Positions 8,109 through 16,059 of a stretch of 64,000 nucleotides of DNA are shown here, piece after piece (within the stretch, counting starts at the first letter, position 1; each line of letters starts with the position of its first letter). The notes under the pieces were generated by a model that was not told where the DNA came from, searched no databases, and worked only from the letters and a program-made list of their open reading frames with translations. Both the position numbers and the translations under genes were made by a program. The stretch comes from Polyangiaceae bacterium (GTDB lineage Bacteria > Myxococcota_A > Polyangia > Polyangiales > Polyangiaceae), in NCBI GenBank assembly GCA_019637265.1, contig JAHBVY010000005.1:124001-188000 (forward strand), in the 5' to 3' direction.

Positions 8109-9818
8109 ATGCGTCGCTTAGCTCCTGTGCTCGCTTGTGTCCCCATGCTCTTCGCCTGCTCCGATGACGACTCGAGTCGTTCGCGGCGCGGCTCGGGCGG
8201 TACCTCGGGAGCAGCGGGCACCGCAGGGGCCGCGGGCACCGCAGGGACTGGCGGCGTGGGCGGCGTTGGAGCTACCGGCGGCGTCGGAGCCGCAGGCGGC
8301 GTCGGCGGTACGGGTGGCGTCGGAGGCATCGCAGGCGCGGCGGGCAGCGCGGGCGCAGCGGGCAGCGCGGGCGCAGCGGGTGCGGCGGGCAGCGCGGGTG
8401 CGGCGGGCAGCGCGGGTGCGGCGGGCACCAGCGGCGCCGCGGGCACCGGTGGTACGGGCGGCGTACCAGCCGTCTGCGGTGATGGGATCGTCGAAGCCGA
8501 CGAGCCCTGTGATGGTGATGGTGTCGGGCGCGCCGGAGAGACGGTCACCTGCACGGAGTCTTGCCAACTGAGAGACGACGCGGTCACGCCCTCGGGCTGG
8601 TGCCCCTCGCCGCCTGGCGCGCCGTCGCTCTACGCGGGCTGCGTGTTCCCACCCGCGGGCCTCGCGGGCGGCGGCACTCACGTCACCCTCGCGGGCTCGG
8701 GCTTCACCGCGGGCACCACGGTGCGCGTGGGCGGCCAAGCGGTGACGGTGCTGCACCAGACCAGCACTCAGCTCACCTTCTTCTCCCCACCCGGCCCCGT
8801 GGACACCTGGGCCGACATCGTGGTGGAGGACACGAGCGGCGCGGAGAGTACGCTGACTCGCTCCTTCGCCTTCGTCGCCGACGACAACCTAGTCACCAAC
8901 ACGAACGACACCGGGAGCGGCTCGTTGCGCAACAAGATCGCCACCTCGGGCGGCGGCGCGTTCGTCACCTTCGATCGCTTCCTCGCGCACCAGACCATCA
9001 CGCTAAGCTCGGCGATCGGGGTCGGCGCACGGACGATCGTGGGGCTCGGGGCGCGCTACACGGTGGTGTCCGGCGGCGGCTCCTCGCGCGTCTTCAACTT
9101 CAGCGGCAACACAGCTGAGCTGGTCGGGTTAGCCATCACGGGAGGTCAGGCGTCCAGCGGCGGGGCGATCTTCGTGAACGGCGCCACGCTCACCCTCACC
9201 GACTGCTGGGTGCGTGGCAACTCCAGCCCCACCGAGGGCGGCGCGCTCTACGTGCAGAACACGGGGGCCCAGCTGAACCTCATCCGCAGCAGCTTCTCGG
9301 GCAACCAAGGCACCCACGGCGGCGCGGTGCGCTTGGTTGGGCCCGCGGTGAGCGCCCACGTCGAGAACTGCAGCTTCAACGGCAACACCGCGACCGTCGG
9401 CGGCGCGGCGATCTACTCCGACATCCCGCTCACCGTCACGCACTCCACCATCGTGGGCAACACCGGTTCGGGCATCAACTGCCGCCTGGCAGCCTGCACC
9501 GTGTCGGGCTCCGTGTTCGCCGAGAACACCGGCGGGCACCTGACCGGCGTGGGGGCGAACAGCGGCGGCTACAACTTCGTCAGCCAGACTAGCCTCGTGA
9601 GCTGGCTGTCCAGCGACATCGTTGGCGTGGGAGTGACGCTCAATCCAGAGCTCGGCGCGTTCGACTTCGCCTACGGCCCCACGCCGGTGCTGCTCCCACT
9701 AGCGGGCAGCCCGCTCATCGACGTGGGGAACCCAGCCTCCTCGCTCACCATCGACCAGACACGTAACGCGCGGCCGGTGGGCGCGCGGGTGGACATCGGC
9801 GCAGTCGAGCACCGATAG
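8109..9818 (+). CDS. Lipoprotein with TIG domain and right-handed beta-helix
   Basis: I place the start at ATG 8109, which leaves a compact type II signal peptide with lipobox LFAC; the product is 569 residues. A long Gly/Ala/Ser/Thr linker covers about residues 25-125. It is followed by a CGDGIVEADEPCD segment of the type found in myxobacterial Cys-rich repeats, then an IPT/TIG-like Ig fold (about 170-255: GGGTHVTLAGSGF, TVRVGGQAV). A typical parallel beta-helix follows, beginning with VTNTNDTGSGSLRNKI and carrying N-G-A-T ladders such as CSFNGNTA. Beta-helices of this type often bind or cut polysaccharide, but no catalytic residues can be identified. Confidence 0.83.
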   Translation: MRRLAPVLACVPMLFACSDDDSSRSRRGSGGTSGAAGTAGAAGTAGTGGVGGVGATGGVGAAGGVGGTGGVGGIAGAAGSAGAAGSAGAAGAAGSAGAAGSAGAAGTSGAAGTGGTGGVPAVCGDGIVEADEPCDGDGVGRAGETVTCTESCQLRDDAVTPSGWCPSPPGAPSLYAGCVFPPAGLAGGGTHVTLAGSGFTAGTTVRVGGQAVTVLHQTSTQLTFFSPPGPVDTWADIVVEDTSGAESTLTRSFAFVADDNLVTNTNDTGSGSLRNKIATSGGGAFVTFDRFLAHQTITLSSAIGVGARTIVGLGARYTVVSGGGSSRVFNFSGNTAELVGLAITGGQASSGGAIFVNGATLTLTDCWVRGNSSPTEGGALYVQNTGAQLNLIRSSFSGNQGTHGGAVRLVGPAVSAHVENCSFNGNTATVGGAAIYSDIPLTVTHSTIVGNTGSGINCRLAACTVSGSVFAENTGGHLTGVGANSGGYNFVSQTSLVSWLSSDIVGVGVTLNPELGAFDFAYGPTPVLLPLAGSPLIDVGNPASSLTIDQTRNARPVGARVDIGAVEHR

Positions 9819-9835
9819 CAGCTAGGTTGTCAAGG

Positions 9836-10690
9836 TTACTTCCCTTCGAGGGAGGACTCGATGACCATGTCCAGCACGTAGACGATGCTCGAGGCGTCCG
9901 CTGGGGGGTTCTTGAGCTTGAAGCGCTCGAGCCGCAGCACCGTGCGCACGCCAGCTTCATGGGTGAAGCCTTCGATGGGCTCGTACAACAGCTCGGGCTC
10001 ACCGGTAGACAGCTTGACTCCCTGATCGTCGTACTTCACCTCCCTGACCGACAGGCAGCGGTGATCCGGGATCAGCGGGTGATTGCAGGCGACCAGCTGC
10101 GGCGCCACCTCCAGGAACACGCGCTCCCCGGGGCCTCCGTAGCGCGTCTCCGGCGTCTCCACGCCCTCGAAGCTGAGGCGGGCGCCACCCTGCGTGGTGA
10201 GGGTGAGCGTGGGCGGCTGACCTCCCTTCACGGCGAGGCTGAGCGAGCCCGTGAGGTGCGACGCCAGCGCCGCGTCCCCCTCCATCATGCCCGGCTCCAC
10301 GCACAGGCGTTTGGTCTGCGCCATCTGCCCCAGCTCGAGCTTCCCCTCACTCGCGCCGCGCTCCGCGAGCAAGGTGTAGGTGCTGCCCATTACGTTGCAG
10401 GTGTTCGTGGTCGACAGGTGCCCGTCGGTGAAATGGAGGGTGATGGGTTTTTGGGGGTTGGGGAACAACACCGCGAGCCGCTCACCACCGCTCGTCACCG
10501 CATCTGACAACCTCCAGTGGTGCGCCGCGAGGACGGTGGGCAGCCCCGGCGCGGGCGCGGGCGGCGCCGATGGCTCGACCGTCGCGACGGGAGCACCGGT
10601 CGCGCTCGGCGCGGGCTCGGCAGAGGGCGCGCCGCCGCCACAGGCAACGAGGAGCAGGGAGGACGTGAGTGGGACGAACAAGGATCGCAT
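9836..10690 (-). CDS. META/DUF4377 lipoprotein
   Basis: I start at ATG 10690, giving 284 residues with the lipobox LLVAC; the frame is open further upstream but without a signal peptide. Residues about 50-180 match a META (HslJ-like) domain: the W of HHWRLSD, the LHFTDGHLS strand and the TCNVMGSTY turn. Residues about 185-284 match DUF4377, with CNHP, HRCLSV and a final hydrophobic strand. META plus DUF4377 is an established pairing in envelope lipoproteins of unknown role. The gene converges on the beta-helix lipoprotein, with only 17 bp between stops. Confidence 0.82.
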   Translation of the reverse strand: MRSLFVPLTSSLLLVACGGGAPSAEPAPSATGAPVATVEPSAPPAPAPGLPTVLAAHHWRLSDAVTSGGERLAVLFPNPQKPITLHFTDGHLSTTNTCNVMGSTYTLLAERGASEGKLELGQMAQTKRLCVEPGMMEGDAALASHLTGSLSLAVKGGQPPTLTLTTQGGARLSFEGVETPETRYGGPGERVFLEVAPQLVACNHPLIPDHRCLSVREVKYDDQGVKLSTGEPELLYEPIEGFTHEAGVRTVLRLERFKLKNPPADASSIVYVLDMVIESSLEGK

Positions 10691-10881
10691 GCGCCGGAAC
10701 CTGTGCCCGCTCGACGGCTTCGTCCAGCGGCTCAGGTGCTCGCGCTGCCGGTTCCGTGCAGTTTGATTACGGTGGAGTTGAAAGGCCTCCTGATGCGTCT
10801 CACGGCGCGTCACTTCGCCTACCCGTCTAACCCCCCGATCCCCCGAAATCCGCGGCGGCGCGCGCACGTCACAGGTCCGGT

Positions 10882-11151
10882 GTGGCGCGGCGGCGTCCGG
10901 TGTACACCACGCGCGTGGACTGGCTGATCGTGATCTCGCTCTCGCTGGCGTTCGGCGCGTGGGTCACGAGTCACCTGCTGTTGGTGCTCGGGGTCGCGCG
11001 GCGTGAGGGCCCGTGGCGCGGGGTGCTCTCGCTGGTGGCGCCGCCGCTCGCGCCGATCTGGGGGCTCAAGCATCAGCTCAAGATCCGCAGCGGGGTGTGG
11101 ATCGGGTCGCTGGTGCTCTACGTGGTGGCGCTGATCGCCGCGAGCTGGTAG
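10882..11151 (+). CDS. Small membrane protein
   Basis: The 89-residue product starts at GTG 10882; a later GTG at 10915 is the alternative. Three hydrophobic segments (about 13-35, 45-60 and 70-88) are separated by short basic loops, so it should be an inner-membrane protein. No family is recognised. The gene stands alone between genes on the other strand. Confidence 0.55.
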   Translation: MARRRPVYTTRVDWLIVISLSLAFGAWVTSHLLLVLGVARREGPWRGVLSLVAPPLAPIWGLKHQLKIRSGVWIGSLVLYVVALIAASW

Positions 11152-11241
11152 CGGCTCGTCGGCGCGCGCGACGATCATTTTCCGCCAGGCAATCTGCGAG
11201 GTGGGCGGGTTTGAAACCGCGCTGAGCGGGTTCGAGCACCC

Positions 11242-12003
11242 TCAGCGGCGGACGGGCATCTCTTCGGTGAGCGGGCGCATGCGCCCGAAGCCCTCGAGCA
11301 CCCAGCGGTCCCTCAAGCGCTTGGCGAGCGCTTCATGGCCACGCCACGGCACCGCCACCGCGTAGATCAGGCAGGCGTCCTCATACACATGCGGGTACCC
11401 CGCGAACGCGCCCGAGAAGTATTCGCGTGAGGCGCCGAGATCCACGTAGCCGTCGACGCTCTTCACCCACATCGGCTCCCCACGAAACTCACGGCGGCGC
11501 GTGCGCATAGGGCTGAGCTTCACGTCGTAGCTCTGCACCTTGCCGTGTCCCCAGGCCTCGAAGCGCCGGAGGCAGCTCCTCGAGTCCACCGGCTGTCCCT
11601 CCGCGGGCTGCACGAACACCACCGCCATCACGTGGTGATCGTTCCCATAACGAAACCCCGTGAAGTGCTGGACGCCCCAGAACCGCACGCGCTTCCAGCG
11701 CTCCCAGTCCGGCGTCGGCGCGCGGAGCTGGTCGTCCTTGTCGTTCCTCTCGCCCCAGGGCGCGCGGAGGAGCTCGTTCAAGGCGGCCAGGTGAGGATCG
11801 TCCGCATCGCCACCCGGGTTGGCCTGGGTCATCGAGCTAGGGGTCGGGGGAGCACCCGGCGCCTGCCGCGGTGAAGCGCCGCAGCCCACCACCAGCCCCC
11901 AACCCAAGAGCCCAAAGCTCCAAAGCCTACAGCCCAGGAGCCCCGTGGATCGAAGCCACCGAGCTACGAGGCCCGCGCTCGGTCGAGGCAATCGGTCGCG
12001 CAC
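11242..12003 (-). CDS. Putative lipoprotein of unknown function
   Basis: The frame is open to 12180, but its first 59 codons run through a 19-bp tandem repeat. GTG 12003 gives a 253-residue protein with a hydrophobic stretch ending in the lipobox VVGC, so I prefer it. The mature part is rich in aromatic and charged residues (WERWKRVRFWGVQHF, YPHVYEDACLIYAVAVPW) and has two conserved-looking Cys. No family or active site is recognised. Confidence 0.6.
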   Translation of the reverse strand: MRDRLPRPSAGLVARWLRSTGLLGCRLWSFGLLGWGLVVGCGASPRQAPGAPPTPSSMTQANPGGDADDPHLAALNELLRAPWGERNDKDDQLRAPTPDWERWKRVRFWGVQHFTGFRYGNDHHVMAVVFVQPAEGQPVDSRSCLRRFEAWGHGKVQSYDVKLSPMRTRRREFRGEPMWVKSVDGYVDLGASREYFSGAFAGYPHVYEDACLIYAVAVPWRGHEALAKRLRDRWVLEGFGRMRPLTEEMPVRR

Positions 12004-12025
12004 CTCCAAAGCATAGCCGCCCCCC

Positions 12026-12118
12026 ACCGTGGCCGCGAGGCGGCCGCGAGAGAACACCGTGGCCGCGAGAGAACACCGTGGCCGCAAGAGAACACCGTGG
12101 CCGCGAGAGAACACCGAG
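12026..12118. repeat. 19-bp tandem repeat
   Basis: The unit ACCGTGGCCGCGAGAGAAC recurs at 12056, 12075 and 12094, with an interrupted copy at 12026 and a partial one at 12113. It lies in the 252-bp gap between two divergent lipoprotein genes. This repeat explains the artificial reading frame extending upstream of 12003. Confidence 0.9.
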
Positions 12119-12255
12119 AATGAGCCGACCCGCGCAGCCGCGGAAGAACGAGCAGAGCCAGCGAAAAAAGAGTGCTCCAAATTGGGTCGGAAAGAGGCTA
12201 GCCTAGAGGATCATGGGCTGCTCGCCTGTCGCGCCGCCCATCGAAAGGAGAGCGA

Positions 12256-15111
12256 ATGACGATCACCCGCTTAGTCCAGATAGCAGGCGGCTTGAGCCTG
12301 CTGGTCCTTGCTGGCTGCCCCAACCCTAGGCCACCCCTTGGGGGAGGCGAGCACGACGTGGCGAGCGTGCTTCGCGAGGAGCGCTGCGACCCCAACCAGA
12401 TGAGCCGCGCCGCGCCGCTGATCGTCGACTGGCGTGGTGACGATCGCCTCAACTTGGAGGCGACCATGCGTCAGGGCGTGGCGGTGGTGTCGTACACCTG
12501 CGACGCCATCAAGCTCCTGCCTCACTGCCGCGTGAAGGGCGACTACGGCTTCATTGGTGTCTCCACCAAAGAAGAGAAGATGAGCCTCAAGGACCAGTCG
12601 GAGATCATCGCGAACCTACCGCTCACCGGCAGCGCGCTGATCGCGAGGGCGGGCGGCGAGCTCAAGCAGGGCGCGGGGATCGACGTGCAGCTGGTGATGG
12701 TGGGCAAGAAGCGCACCGCCATCAGCGAGGTGATCAAAGATCACCTCGAGGGGGAGTGCGACGGCGCGACCCACTTCGTCCAGGGAGCGACGGTGGGCGC
12801 CTTCGTGGTCAGCACGGACTCGCGAGCGCTCGGCAAGGTGATGGCCGAGGTGTTCGGGGGTGGCGGGAGCGCCTCCGGCTCGTCCGAGAAGGCGTCTCAG
12901 GTGGTCGACGGTCGGCCTGACCATTGTGAGAAGGCGGACCCGATGAGCGACGCGCCGCCCTCGCAGTGTCAGTCCGCGATGCGGCTCGATCTCGTGAAGA
13001 TCTCGGGGGTGGGTGACGCGCCGAAGGTCAACGACGGCCCGGCCGATGGAACCACCCACGGCAAAGACAACGCGAGCTGCCCCCCGGGCCTCGTGTTCAG
13101 CGGCGGCAAGTGCACCAAGAAGGCCTCGGTCACCGCCGACTACCAGTGCAGCGGCAAAGACGAGGGCGAGTGCGCGGCGCAGTGCCAGAAGGGCAACATG
13201 GCGAGCTGCCGCTTGCAGGGCCTGCTCCAAGAGGACTCCGGCAAATTCCGCGAGGCATTGAAGAGCTACCTGCTCGCCTGCAAGGGCGGCGACGCCATCA
13301 GCTGCTCCAACGCCGGCTACATGTACCGCACGGGGCGCGGCGTGGATCAACAGGACGACACCGCCGCCCAGCTGATGCAGATCGGCTGTGAGGCGGGCGA
13401 CGCGCGCGGCTGCACCGACCTCGGTTACTACTACGAGAAGGGCATCGGCGTGCCGGGGAGCAACGAGCGCGCCGCGCAGCTCTACAAGCGCGGCTGCGAC
13501 GGCGGCAACCTCACCGGCTGCGCCAACTACGCCTACATGCTGAACACCGGCACCGGCGTCGCCAAGGATCACACGCAGGCGGCGGTGTACCGTCAGCGTG
13601 CCTGCCTAGCTGGCAACGCGCGCTCCTGCAGCGACCTGGGCTACCAGTACGACCGCGGCGAGGGCGTGCCGAAGGACATCAAGCGCGCCGAGAGCCTCTA
13701 CATCAAGGCCTGCGAAGGCGACAACGGCATCGGCTGCATGAACGCGGGCATCACCCTGGAAGACGGGGGTAAAGACCTCGCGCGCGCGGCCGCCTTCTAC
13801 GCCAAGGGCTGCAAGCTCGAGGCTTACACCGCCTGCCGCCTGCTCGGCGGCATGTACCAGACGGGCCGCGGCGTGTCGCAAGACAACGCGCAAGCGAAGG
13901 CCATGTTCAAGCGAGCCTGCGACGGTGGCGACCCGGACGGCTGCAAGCTGATGGACACCGTGGGCTCCACGGCGAAGCCGGCGGTGGCGCCGTTCAAGTC
14001 GGGCACCCGCGTGCGCGCCACGCGGAGCTACGACGGCAAAATCCGCGCGGGAATGACCGGCACCTACTACGGCACCAACGGCGGTAACCCGCCCGCCTTC
14101 GTCATCTGGGACAGCCACATCGGCGCCAACCCCGTCTACTACACTGACGAGGGCGCGCCGCTCGGCAAGAACGCCAACGCCTACTGGGTGCCGTGGGACG
14201 TCATCGAGCGCGCGATGACCAGCGGCATGCGGGTGCAGGCCGTGCGCGACTACGACGGCAAGATCACGCGCGGGATGACCGGCACCTACTACGGCACCAA
14301 CGGCGGCAACCCGCCCGCCTTCGTCATCTGGGACAAGCAAATAGGCGCCAACCCCGTCTACTACACCGCCGAGGGCGCCCCCCCGGGCAAGAACGCCTAC
14401 GCGTATTGGGTGGAGTGGAACGTCATCGAGGAGGTGCTGCGCCCAGGGACGCGCGTGGTGGCCACCGGCAACTACGACGGCAAGATCAAGAAGGGGATGG
14501 AGGGCGTGTACTGGGGGACGAACGGCGGCAACCCGCCCGCATTCGTCATCTGGGACAACACCATCGGCGCCAACCCCACTTACTACACCGGGGACGGCGC
14601 ACCCCCGGGCAAGGAGAAGAACGCCTACTGGGTGCCTTGGAACCTCATCGACCTGGCCCTGCCGAACGGCGTGCGCGTCATCGCCACCAAGGCCTACGAC
14701 GGCAAGATCAAGCGCGGCATGATGGGCACCTACTACGGCACCAACGGCAAGAACCCGCCCGCGTTCGTCATTTGGGATGACCACATCGGCGTGAGCCCGT
14801 TCTACTACACCGGCGGCGGCGCGCCCCCCGGGCGCGAGAGCTACGCCTACTGGGTGGAGTGGGACGTCATCAAGCGCGCCTTCCAACCGGGCCGCAAGGT
14901 GCGCGCCGTGCGCGACTACGACGGCAAGATCAGGAAGGGGATGACCGGCGTGTACTGGGGCACCAACGGCGGCAACCCGCCCGCCTTCATCCTGTGGGAC
15001 TCCACCATCGGCGCCAACCCCGTCTACTACACTGACGAGGGCGCCCCCGCCGGGAAGAACAAGAACGCGTACTGGGTCCCCTGGAACGTGGTCGAGCCGA
15101 TCAACTACTGA
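12256..15111 (+). CDS. Lipoprotein with Hcp/Sel1-type repeats and five 74-residue modules
   Basis: The 951-residue protein has a ribosome-binding site (AAAGGAG) upstream and a type II signal peptide with lipobox LAGC. Residues about 45-215 form a mixed alpha/beta domain (DWRGDDRLNLEATMRQGVAV) that I cannot name. Residues about 295-575 are Sel1-like alpha/alpha repeats, each with a Cys pair spaced as in Helicobacter Hcp proteins (for example CKGGDAISCSNAGYMYRTG). From residue 583 there are five modules of exactly 74 residues. Each contains YDGKI, GMxGxY, GTNGxNPPAF and YYTxxGAP, and alternates PW and EW before a terminal VIE-like segment. The modules look like small beta-barrels. Sel1/Hcp proteins usually mediate protein contacts; the modules may bind a ligand. 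The function is unknown. Confidence 0.85.
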   Translation: MTITRLVQIAGGLSLLVLAGCPNPRPPLGGGEHDVASVLREERCDPNQMSRAAPLIVDWRGDDRLNLEATMRQGVAVVSYTCDAIKLLPHCRVKGDYGFIGVSTKEEKMSLKDQSEIIANLPLTGSALIARAGGELKQGAGIDVQLVMVGKKRTAISEVIKDHLEGECDGATHFVQGATVGAFVVSTDSRALGKVMAEVFGGGGSASGSSEKASQVVDGRPDHCEKADPMSDAPPSQCQSAMRLDLVKISGVGDAPKVNDGPADGTTHGKDNASCPPGLVFSGGKCTKKASVTADYQCSGKDEGECAAQCQKGNMASCRLQGLLQEDSGKFREALKSYLLACKGGDAISCSNAGYMYRTGRGVDQQDDTAAQLMQIGCEAGDARGCTDLGYYYEKGIGVPGSNERAAQLYKRGCDGGNLTGCANYAYMLNTGTGVAKDHTQAAVYRQRACLAGNARSCSDLGYQYDRGEGVPKDIKRAESLYIKACEGDNGIGCMNAGITLEDGGKDLARAAAFYAKGCKLEAYTACRLLGGMYQTGRGVSQDNAQAKAMFKRACDGGDPDGCKLMDTVGSTAKPAVAPFKSGTRVRATRSYDGKIRAGMTGTYYGTNGGNPPAFVIWDSHIGANPVYYTDEGAPLGKNANAYWVPWDVIERAMTSGMRVQAVRDYDGKITRGMTGTYYGTNGGNPPAFVIWDKQIGANPVYYTAEGAPPGKNAYAYWVEWNVIEEVLRPGTRVVATGNYDGKIKKGMEGVYWGTNGGNPPAFVIWDNTIGANPTYYTGDGAPPGKEKNAYWVPWNLIDLALPNGVRVIATKAYDGKIKRGMMGTYYGTNGKNPPAFVIWDDHIGVSPFYYTGGGAPPGRESYAYWVEWDVIKRAFQPGRKVRAVRDYDGKIRKGMTGVYWGTNGGNPPAFILWDSTIGANPVYYTDEGAPAGKNKNAYWVPWNVVEPINY
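14002..15111 (+). repeat. Five in-frame 222-bp tandem modules
   Basis: Units begin at 14002, 14224, 14446, 14668 and 14890, an exact period of 222 bp with no insertion or deletion. Long DNA segments are near-identical between units, notably the part coding for NGGNPPAF and IGANPxYYT. This points to recent duplication or ongoing gene conversion. The last unit ends at the stop codon. Confidence 0.95.
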
Positions 15112-15178
15112 TGGCTCACCCATAGGGCGCGCCGCAGGATGCTGCGAGCGCCCCACTGGGCGCTCTAGGGTGCCCCGA

Positions 15179-15217
15179 GCGTGAGGCGGCGAGTCATCGT
15201 CGCCTCACGCGGGTTTT
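15179..15217 (+). terminator. Intrinsic terminator
   Basis: A 14-bp stem with one G-T pair (GCGTGAGGCGGCGA with TCGTCGCCTCACGC) and a GTCA loop is followed by GGGTTTT. It lies 67 bp after the stop of the 951-residue lipoprotein gene and should end its transcript. Confidence 0.8.
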
Positions 15218-15244
15218 GTGGGTTGGACGGCACCGCAATGCGTG
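15214..15244 (+). repeat. Dispersed intergenic element, copy 1
   Basis: This 31-bp segment contains the 16-bp core GGTTGGACGGCACCGC at 15221-15236. It is identical over its full length to 15340-15370. It starts in the T-run of a terminator on the same strand as the upstream gene. Confidence 0.92.
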
Positions 15245-15320
15245 ACCCCGCGAGTCGAGCACTGCATCGCGCAGCTCGTCACGGACAGGCAAGTCACGGT
15301 CACTGACGGACTGGAGTCAC

Positions 15321-15343
15321 CGTGCACGTCGCACGTTTTTTTT
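15321..15343 (+). terminator. Possible second terminator
   Basis: A 5-bp stem (CGTGC with GCACG) with loop ACGTC is followed by eight T residues. The stem is short but the T-run is long. It precedes copy 2 of the dispersed element just as the terminator at 15179 precedes copy 1. Confidence 0.55.
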
Positions 15344-15370
15344 GTGGGTTGGACGGCACCGCAATGCGTG
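15340..15370 (+). repeat. Dispersed intergenic element, copy 2
   Basis: Identical over 31 bp to 15214-15244, with the core at 15347-15362. The two copies are 126 bp apart and each follows a stem-loop with a T-run, so the whole unit of stem-loop plus element may have been duplicated. Confidence 0.92.
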
Positions 15371-15390
15371 GCTTGGTTTAGGCTCCTCGT

Positions 15391-15810
15391 ATGAAGGCGC
15401 CAGAGATCACCCCGGAGGCGTTCACCGAGCTGGTGAATCAGACGATGCACGTTGGGGCTGACTTTCGTTTCCGCGTGCTGGAGCTCGAGTGGGGCCGCGC
15501 GCGGGTGCACCTCGAGGGCTCGGAGACGTTTCAGCGCCCCGGCGGCACCATCAGCGGGCCCACGCTGTTCACGCTGGCCGATCTCACGCTGTGGGCCGCG
15601 GTGCTGTCGTGCATCGGCTTCGAGCCGCTCGCCGTCACCTCGGATCTGACGTTGCACTTCTTGAGGCGGCCGCCGCTCGGCGCCTTGGAGGCAGAGGCTC
15701 GGATCCTGAAGTGCGGCCGCCGGCTGGTGCACGGCGACGTGCGCATCGCCTCACCCGGCAGGGACGAGGCGCCCGTGTGTCACGCGTCGGGCACCTACGC
15801 GAGATCTTGA
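15391..15810 (+). CDS. PaaI-like acyl-CoA thioesterase (hotdog fold)
   Basis: The 139-residue protein has the length and layout of PaaI/4HBT thioesterases. The RPGGTISGPTLFTLADLTLW segment corresponds to the long hotdog helix, in which an Asp (here D of LADLT) is catalytic in the family. The following TSDLTLHFLRRP strand and the C-terminal HASGTYA strand also fit. It should hydrolyse an acyl-CoA in the cytoplasm; the substrate cannot be told from sequence. Confidence 0.85.
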   Translation: MKAPEITPEAFTELVNQTMHVGADFRFRVLELEWGRARVHLEGSETFQRPGGTISGPTLFTLADLTLWAAVLSCIGFEPLAVTSDLTLHFLRRPPLGALEAEARILKCGRRLVHGDVRIASPGRDEAPVCHASGTYARS

Positions 15811-15813
15811 AGC

Positions 15814-15829
15814 GCGGTGCCGTCCAACC
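15814..15829 (-). repeat. Dispersed intergenic element, copy 3
   Basis: The 16-bp core is on the minus strand, 4 bp after the thioesterase stop and downstream of the minus-strand DUF362 gene, whose 3' end faces it. It shares the neighbouring bases CGCGCTTC (past its 3' end) with copy 4. Confidence 0.9.
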
Positions 15830-15988
15830 GGCTCTTCAACTCCTTGCTTAGCCATTGAGGTGCTCTCCAAGACCGCACGGATCCTCCGGTAAGGTCGGGG
15901 ACCGTGGCCGCAGTGCGCCCCGACGCATGAACAACGCATTCAGAGACGTTCATGGTGCATCAGGAGGGAGTGAACCCCCCCCTTGCGA

Positions 15989-16051
15989 TCAGCCCCACGC
16001 CCTGAATCGTCAGCCCCGCGCCCTGAATCGTCAGCCCCACGCCCTGAACCG
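15989..16051. repeat. 21-bp tandem repeat, three copies
   Basis: Units beginning TCAGCCCC occur at 15989, 16010 and 16031 and differ at one or two positions. The repeat lies next to the 3' end of the DUF362 gene, in the gap between convergent genes. No reading frame explains it. Confidence 0.9.
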
Positions 16052-16059
16052 CAGCTGGG

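Noticed and set aside
13606..15156. 516-codon minus-strand frame over the 222-bp modules
   Set aside because: It mirrors the plus-strand modules; the plus frame has a signal peptide, ribosome-binding site and domain signatures.
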